Assembly: GCA_040437565.1 (NCBI GenBank)
Contig: JBDOQK010000001.1
Span: forward strand, 186,001 to 250,000
Direction of reading: 5' to 3'
DNA length: 64,000 nt
DNA from: Albugo candida
Lineage: Eukaryota; Oomycota; Peronosporomycetes; Albuginales
Below are positions 57,501-64,000 of this stretch, piece after piece. The notes beneath the pieces are model-generated. The model saw only the letters and a list, made by a program, of their open reading frames with translations. It searched no databases and was not told where the DNA came from. A program made the translations under genes and the position numbers. Each line of letters opens with the position of its first letter. The stretch's first letter is position 1.

Positions 57501-59355
57501 TCAAAAATGGCGCCATTATCTCCATGGTCTATCGTCTGATGTCTATACACACAACAATGCGTGCCATTAGATGCTTCATCATCCAAACATCACGCCAATA
57601 ATAGCGCGTATGCTGACCTTTTTCTCCCAGTTTGATTTTACGCTGCAACACACCAAAGATACTTCCAAAGTTATCGCTGTCGCGTCCGGGCGTCGTCAGT
57701 CCAACAACCGGGATGCACCGCAGTCAAGTAACTCAAATTCATGACATCGGACCATTATGCGCTCGCCGGACGTCAATCTTAGACGTCGTGGTCTGCACGT
57801 GGCGGTTCTATACTTTCTTCCACGACACGATAAGGACCTTCTCCTTGATTTGCGGGAGTTTTCGGGGGTGGATAGAGTGCACCAGGTGGTTGTACCTCAA
57901 CTGCGCCAGCGACAAATTCACGATCAATTCCATCACATCGATTTCATTATGTCAAGCATCCAACTCTCGTCTATCACCAAGGCGCTTATGAGCGGCTACA
58001 GCAAGGACCGCGAGTACAAGGAGGCGTTGAACTCGAATCACGACAAGAAGGTTCTGCGGAATCAATTACTGTATGTCAAGACGAACTACACAGTCAAACG
58101 GCTGCAAGTTCCGGCAGACGATAGACTCACCGCCGCCATTATCCGTTAACATCAAGATGAAAACACTGCAGCACATCCTGGTGTCCGTTGCACATAACTT
58201 AAGGTGGCGCAACGGTACTACTGGCCAAACTTGGAAAAAGACGTGCGAGAGTACGCATAAAGCTGCAGTACAGCTCAAGAAAAATGGCAATACCACAATC
58301 CTAGTTCCTAAAGAGTGCTGGGAAGTAGTTTCGATGGACTTTGTAACCGGCCTACGGGTGTTGAGAGGATTCGATGATATCTGGGCAGTGGTCGATAAAC
58401 TGTCGAACCGCCCAAGATATGCTGCTACAAACACGAAAACCGATGCTCCAAACGTCGCAAAACTATTTGTTGACGTCTTCATGCGTCATCACGGATTAGC
58501 GAAGGTCATCATCACTGATCGAGATCCAAAGTTCACTTTTAACTTTTGGAAGTCGCTGATGGCCGCTATGGAAATCAAGCTTTCAATGACAACAGCACAC
58601 CACGCGCAGACTGACAGCAAAACTGAGCGACAAACTTTAAACTTGAAGGATGCACTACGCTGCATGGTGTCGTATCATGGCGACGACTGTTCAACTCATC
58701 TCGGGACTATCGAGTTTGCTCAGGCAACTCCGGTGAGCAAGTCAACACAGCTATCACCTGTTGAGATTGATACAGGGCGACAGGTGTGCAATACTATTTC
58801 CGGAGGTTTCAGTGGCACCGGAAAAATGCTTCCTGTAGCCGGGTACAAAAAAACAATTTGCAGACAAGAGGCAAAAGATCATTAAACTTGCGCAACCCAA
58901 CTTGTTCAAGGCTCAAAGAAAAGCAAAAGGACTACTACGACAAGAAGCGCAAAAATGTGACATTTAAAGCTGGCGACATGGTTATGCTCGATGCCAGACA
59001 TTTCAAGCGACGCCAACCACAAACTGGACACGAAATGACAAAGATGAAGCTGTTGGCGAAGAAGATCCGACCATTGTAGATCAAAGAGATGATCAACAAC
59101 AACGTGTCCAAGCTGGTGCTGTCACGGCAAGTTGCGCTCCAGTTTAAATATCGAATTGTTAAGCCATTTCGTCCCGATCCCGATGAATATTAGCAGTCGC
59201 CCGATCGCAAAAGCAGTGCCGGCAATTCTCGAGGACGAAACCGGTAGCGAGTTGTACATTGTAGAAGTGCTGGTCAAGAAACGTGTCTACAACAAACGAC
59301 CTGATGTCTCGTTGTGGGGCATGGACTTCCAGAGAAGGAGTGTACCAGGGAAAAG

Positions 59356-59455
59356 NNNNNNNNNNNNNNNNNNNNNNNNNNNNNNNNNNNNNNNNNNNNN
59401 NNNNNNNNNNNNNNNNNNNNNNNNNNNNNNNNNNNNNNNNNNNNNNNNNNNNNNN
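59356..59455. other. Assembly gap, 100 N, flanked by exact 1088-bp duplicate
   Basis: Bases 58268-59355 recur at 59456-60543 within the gypsy element. Confidence 0.97.
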
Positions 59456-60675
59456 GTACAGCTCAAGAAAAATGGCAATACCACAATCCTAGTTCCTAAA
59501 GAGTGCTGGGAAGTAGTTTCGATGGACTTTGTAACCGGCCTACGGGTGTTGAGAGGATTCGATGATATCTGGGCAGTGGTCGATAAACTGTCGAACCGCC
59601 CAAGATATGCTGCTACAAACACGAAAACCGATGCTCCAAACGTCGCAAAACTATTTGTTGACGTCTTCATGCGTCATCACGGATTAGCGAAGGTCATCAT
59701 CACTGATCGAGATCCAAAGTTCACTTTTAACTTTTGGAAGTCGCTGATGGCCGCTATGGAAATCAAGCTTTCAATGACAACAGCACACCACGCGCAGACT
59801 GACAGCAAAACTGAGCGACAAACTTTAAACTTGAAGGATGCACTACGCTGCATGGTGTCGTATCATGGCGACGACTGTTCAACTCATCTCGGGACTATCG
59901 AGTTTGCTCAGGCAACTCCGGTGAGCAAGTCAACACAGCTATCACCTGTTGAGATTGATACAGGGCGACAGGTGTGCAATACTATTTCCGGAGGTTTCAG
60001 TGGCACCGGAAAAATGCTTCCTGTAGCCGGGTACAAAAAAACAATTTGCAGACAAGAGGCAAAAGATCATTAAACTTGCGCAACCCAACTTGTTCAAGGC
60101 TCAAAGAAAAGCAAAAGGACTACTACGACAAGAAGCGCAAAAATGTGACATTTAAAGCTGGCGACATGGTTATGCTCGATGCCAGACATTTCAAGCGACG
60201 CCAACCACAAACTGGACACGAAATGACAAAGATGAAGCTGTTGGCGAAGAAGATCCGACCATTGTAGATCAAAGAGATGATCAACAACAACGTGTCCAAG
60301 CTGGTGCTGTCACGGCAAGTTGCGCTCCAGTTTAAATATCGAATTGTTAAGCCATTTCGTCCCGATCCCGATGAATATTAGCAGTCGCCCGATCGCAAAA
60401 GCAGTGCCGGCAATTCTCGAGGACGAAACCGGTAGCGAGTTGTACATTGTAGAAGTGCTGGTCAAGAAACGTGTCTACAACAAACGACCTGATGTCTCGT
60501 TGTGGGGCATGGACTTCCAGAGAAGGAGTGTACCAGGGAAAAGAAAAAGAACATTTGGCATGTGACGTATTGGAGGGACCTGGGACAAGACTTCAATATT
60601 CGCCATCGCGAATTTCGATTGGGAGGATGTAGGGCATGACGGCATGCGAGAGACGATACATGTTTACGCAAGCGA

Positions 60676-60799
60676 TGACGTCATGTAGAACCCAGGCAAA
60701 GAATTCAGTACAGGAGTCATCAGGCTTAGATTAGCACATGGTTGTGAACTAAGAAGACCTTCTTAAACTTTGCTTTTCGTTTTACCAGCTCAGACACTA
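60676..60799 (+). repeat. Gypsy 3' LTR
   Basis: Direct repeat partner of 54474-54595, ending CAGCTCAGACACTA. Fossil element. Confidence 0.75.
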
Positions 60800-63750
60800 A
60801 ACTTTGGCTTTGCTCCCGTATTGGAAGCTAAGTTGCCAAGAAGAGCTTTCTTGTTAGCGGTGCGGTCCTCATATAGACCACTAAATACAAATATGATATT
60901 TGTCGTTTCGTTTGCACGTTTAGCATACTTCAATCTTTGCTTCTTATTTTGGTACATCCTGCCTAAAACCCAATTTTTTTAGATGGATTCAACAAATGCA
61001 GCACAGTGGAGGAAATAATTCCATAGTAAAGTCTCCCACGCATTGAAGGCGGCAATCGCGGGCAACATTGCTTTTCGATTATCCACTGAATGACTTTGAC
61101 AGCTACTGCGTCACTATGCAAGCGCTTCACTACCAACACATTCGACGGTCATCTCAACTCTCGTCATGGGGTCTGATATTTATTGATCTGAAGATTCAGC
61201 CTTCCGATGAGTATTCTAGATTAAAGCGTGCGATTGATTGAGTTATCGCAATCGTACTGTGACGCAAACCCTTGTAAAAACCATGCGGTTGAAGCTTGGC
61301 CATCTCGTCATAATGACCACCTCAGAAAACTTGCATTGACTTTTGTCTGCTTTTACTCGATTGGAGCATATGAGACGAAACCTGCCCTTTTCTCTTCACA
61401 ATGACAAGTCTTTTACAGCTAGCACTATATAGATGTGACGCAGATTGTTTTGATTCTATCTTCCCCTATAAGTTGACAAGGTCACATCGAAAGGCCGTGC
61501 AAAACTTACCAACCGTCGTTCTGGCTGCCATACAATGACACCCTGAACATGTCCTTCGCCTGCACACAAAAGCTCACGCTTTTTCATTCGTGATACGCGC
61601 GCCTTTTTTCTGTGGGTCTATATCATGAGCTCAAGCATAAACACCGTCGATGTACCTCGCGAAAGCATGAACGCGTACCAAAATATTCTCTGAAATGTAT
61701 ACAGATAATGTAAATACGAAACATCAATAGCGATATAAGGGGGGGTTATGCGTTGATTTGTAGCTGGTCTGATTGCAGAACTGCGGCAATAAGCCTAGCA
61801 CTGGAAAATATGTAAAGGGTTTGTACTTCCAAAGTGTCGCGCTTTTAAATTTCCGCAGGATTTAAGCATCTAAGTGCTTTCCTGTTTTAAAAATAAGGGG
61901 GAGTGCCTGCGACCGTATCTCATAAAATGCTGATTGTATTACAGTTAGACCTTCGACGTTGCTGTCCGAGCGCACAACCTCTGTTCAGAATTGTGTGGTC
62001 ATTAGTTTTATTCAATCTTGTTTTAAGAGCAGCAAGAGGTATGCGCAGGAAGGACCGCATTTTTTGTTGCACTTGATATATTAACTGATGCAGAAGTTTT
62101 ACCTCATGTCAAATAAAAGACTTTCGTTTGGTAAGTTCATAGTATTGGTTTCGGTTTCGGGTCGACCGCGGAAGAAACCGGCGTCGGTCACCCACTCTCA
62201 GTTAGTGCATAAAAGCATAGGGTTAGCATGGCTGGTTGTGAGAGCACACGGCCAGTAAGCAAGAAAGGATAAATATAATCACTTTTACTTCTACTTCGAC
62301 TTCTGTCCTATTTCTTCTGCATTCTAACATACAAGCGGCTCAGCTCGAATGGCGTTTACCACCGATGCTAAAAGTATATACGGTAGTAGTCCAAAATTTG
62401 ACGCTATGGTCACTTTTGATTGCCTCGAGTCGCTTACGCTTATATGTTTCGTATTGATTCAATATAATATAGAGACCAAGATCGATGATAATATAGAAAA
62501 TGCTTAAAGATTTTACGAAAGAATCAAAAGTGCTGAAGAGACTCAGTGATATACACGTCGCCTCGCGAGGCGCCAAGCTAACGCTTTATAAGCTTCTGTA
62601 TCAATGTTGTTTATTTGCTTTGAAGTATCAACAAATTCTGGTTGTTGATAGCGTCTATGTACTTGTATTCGTAAAAGATGAGCGAATAAATCACCTTTAA
62701 AAGAGACAAGTTAATCATGGTTGGAGCTTCGAAATCAATGAGTCGTGTACAAATTTGTGGGCGATAACAGTAATTTTAGAAGACTACCGGAAGTACAGGA
62801 CGTGATCATTCAGCAATATAAAGTGATTATAGAGCCGCAGGCAACTTGCCAGAATGAAATTATATTAGTTCTATTCGTCGCATGTGCACCTTCCTTCGGT
62901 ATCTCTGTACGCCCAAGGTTCTTGGCATGTGAAGAACTATGTGTTGGAAACGGTGAGAAAGCTGAAGGAGCAAGTGAATCTCGAGGAGCTTCGATGAGCA
63001 CGGAAGAGGCGGCTGTCAGATTTCGGAAGATAGCTTTAGGAATAGTTGCACGTTAGCTACAAAATTCAGGTAGAGCCAGAATAAAAGGAAGCTCGGTAAA
63101 GGTGGAGAGTAAGGCATAGAAGAAAAAAAATAGTAGGTAAGGACAAACAAATACACAGAATCGATTTCGCCATCAACAACGCACCCAACATTTACAGCAC
63201 TATGGGCATATGAACATGCTAGTTTTTATTTTATTTCCCGGCAACTCTCAGAATGGTTCGATACCGAAATACTTCTCGCGTGCTGTAGCATTCACATTTG
63301 CGATGCATCGTATCGAATATGCTAATAACACAAAAATTGTGACACATGGAAATAAAATGCTATTTATCCCCAACTTCAATTCGCGCTTTGTGACGATAAC
63401 CATAGAGACAGAATATTTTACAAAACAGCGGATTACATGATTCATTGCCTCTGCATGATCCTAATCCCTTTCTTGCACCTCAGCCCAGTATCAGAGGGTG
63501 ATATATTGTTGCTTGTTTTTATTAAATTTATCGCATAGAGCACACGCACTCTGTAATTGTCTTTTGTATGCGGGATCCAAAGCAAAACATTTCCAGACGC
63601 AATTTGTTAGGAGAGTATGTAAGGGAAATGAAACGGCTGAAAGGTTGATTTGCTGATTTTCCTATGAATAAAACTCAGTAGCTTTTCCTCTAGGAGTATC
63701 AAAAAAAATTCCAAAGGCATTTGATGCTGTAGAAAAGCTGTCATTTTTTA
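60800..63750. other. Gene-poor stretch with one dispersed repeat
   Basis: About 62145-62265 repeats, in reverse, the 34185-34330 block. A short run near 62718-63060 looks weakly coding: from about 62871 a 39-codon segment with an amphipathic helix (ENYVLE-like KNYVLETVRKLKEQVNLEEL) follows a good acceptor (ATTATATTAG), but no matching upstream exon was found. A 76-codon frame at 63210-63440 has no recognised motif. Neither is called as a gene. Confidence 0.5.
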
Positions 63751-64000
63751 GGGAACTGCTGCGGACACACTCATTTTTTGCTACGGGCACACCCCTAAAG
63801 ACAAAAATTACATACCCCACCCCCTACATTCGTTCCGCTAATATAGTAGATTAAGAAGTCTATCTTTCCTCTTACACCTCCAGTCTCCCAACCACTCCTT
63901 CAACCACTACATCCACCACTCCTGGTGCCATGTTCTCAGCTGCTAGCACCACCAATCCCTAATTCACTACCCAGCCCACTAATCAGCCCACTCCCCAGTG
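63751..64000. repeat. Possible MULE-type terminus at the window edge
   Basis: GGGAACTGCTGCGGACACAC followed by TGCTACGGGCACACCCC shows the GGGA start and the sub-repeat style of the MULE ends in this window. The other end would lie beyond 64000, so this is tentative. Confidence 0.35.

Larger units (their letters stand above)
54474..60799 (+). mobile_element. Ty3/gypsy LTR retroelement fossil with short LTRs
   Basis: LTRs lie at about 54474-54595 and 60676-60799 (about 122-124 bp), both starting TGACGTCATGTAGAA and ending CAGCTCAGACACTA. They differ at many positions, so the insertion is old. Parts in order: gag (about 54.8-55.5 kb, with a zinc-binding motif), aspartic protease (about 55.8-56.1 kb), reverse transcriptase (about 56.4-57.0 kb), RNase H (about 57.3-57.6 kb), integrase (about 58.1-58.9 kb) and a possible chromodomain-like tail (about 60.35-60.55 kb). 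A 100-N gap with a 1088-bp exact duplicate inflates it. The corrected length is near 5.1 kb, usual for gypsy. It is broken in several to about ten places. Confidence 0.88.

Noticed and set aside
63210-63440. 76-codon ATG frame near the right end
   Set aside because: No motif, with an unstructured and AT-rich context; kept only as a note.

Overview
The window looks like a scaffold from a plastid-lacking protist with compact genes, most likely an oomycete. That placement is inferred from overall character: tight gene spacing, short GT-AG introns of about 40-77 nt, and gene content such as DYRK kinase, cathepsin X, PPR and RLP24. No phylogenetic marker was tested.

The left third (1-21.1 kb) is gene-dense. 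In order it holds: the 3' end of a diflavin reductase (NDOR1/Tah18-like, +); a HIT-domain protein (+); a long PPR-type protein (-); diphthine-ammonia ligase DPH6 with its YjgF/L-PSP tail (+, 7 exons); ribosome-biogenesis factor RLP24 (+); the beta subunit of mitochondrial processing peptidase (+); an intact SWIM-finger protein derived from a Mutator-like (MULE) transposase (+); a WDR25-like WD40 protein (+); a HAT/TPR protein (-); a DYRK-family kinase that I could resolve into 10 exons (-); and a membrane-anchored cathepsin X-like protease (-). Several work in translation or mitochondria (DPH6, RLP24, MPP, probably PPR), but nothing suggests an operon. Neighbours are divergent, convergent or simply adjacent.

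From 21.1 kb rightward the sequence becomes repeat-rich. Between 23.6 and 46.4 kb lie at least five families of MULE DNA transposons, mostly with decayed transposases (FAR1-like N-terminus, DDE core, SWIM finger, CCHC knuckle). Their terminal inverted repeats are long and built from sub-repeats. One non-autonomous copy (37643-38381) has a perfect 9-bp target duplication. A long palindrome/foldback lies next to it. Small host-like genes or fragments sit among the repeats: a bromodomain protein (27.3-28.0 kb), an ankyrin-like fragment (30.0-31.1 kb) and a small coiled-coil protein (32.9-33.4 kb). From 47.9 to 60.8 kb are two old, broken LTR retroelements: one Ty1/copia (-) and one Ty3/gypsy with short LTRs (+). 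The last 3 kb shows no convincing gene and ends in a possible further MULE-type terminus.

Assembly caveat: there are 13 gaps, each exactly 100 N. At nine of them the sequence just before the gap is repeated exactly just after it (54 to 1298 bp). These look like unmerged overlapping contigs, not tandem duplications. Subtracting gap plus duplicate restores the reading frame in PPR, DPH6, the SWIM gene and WDR25, and shortens both retroelements to the size usual for their class.
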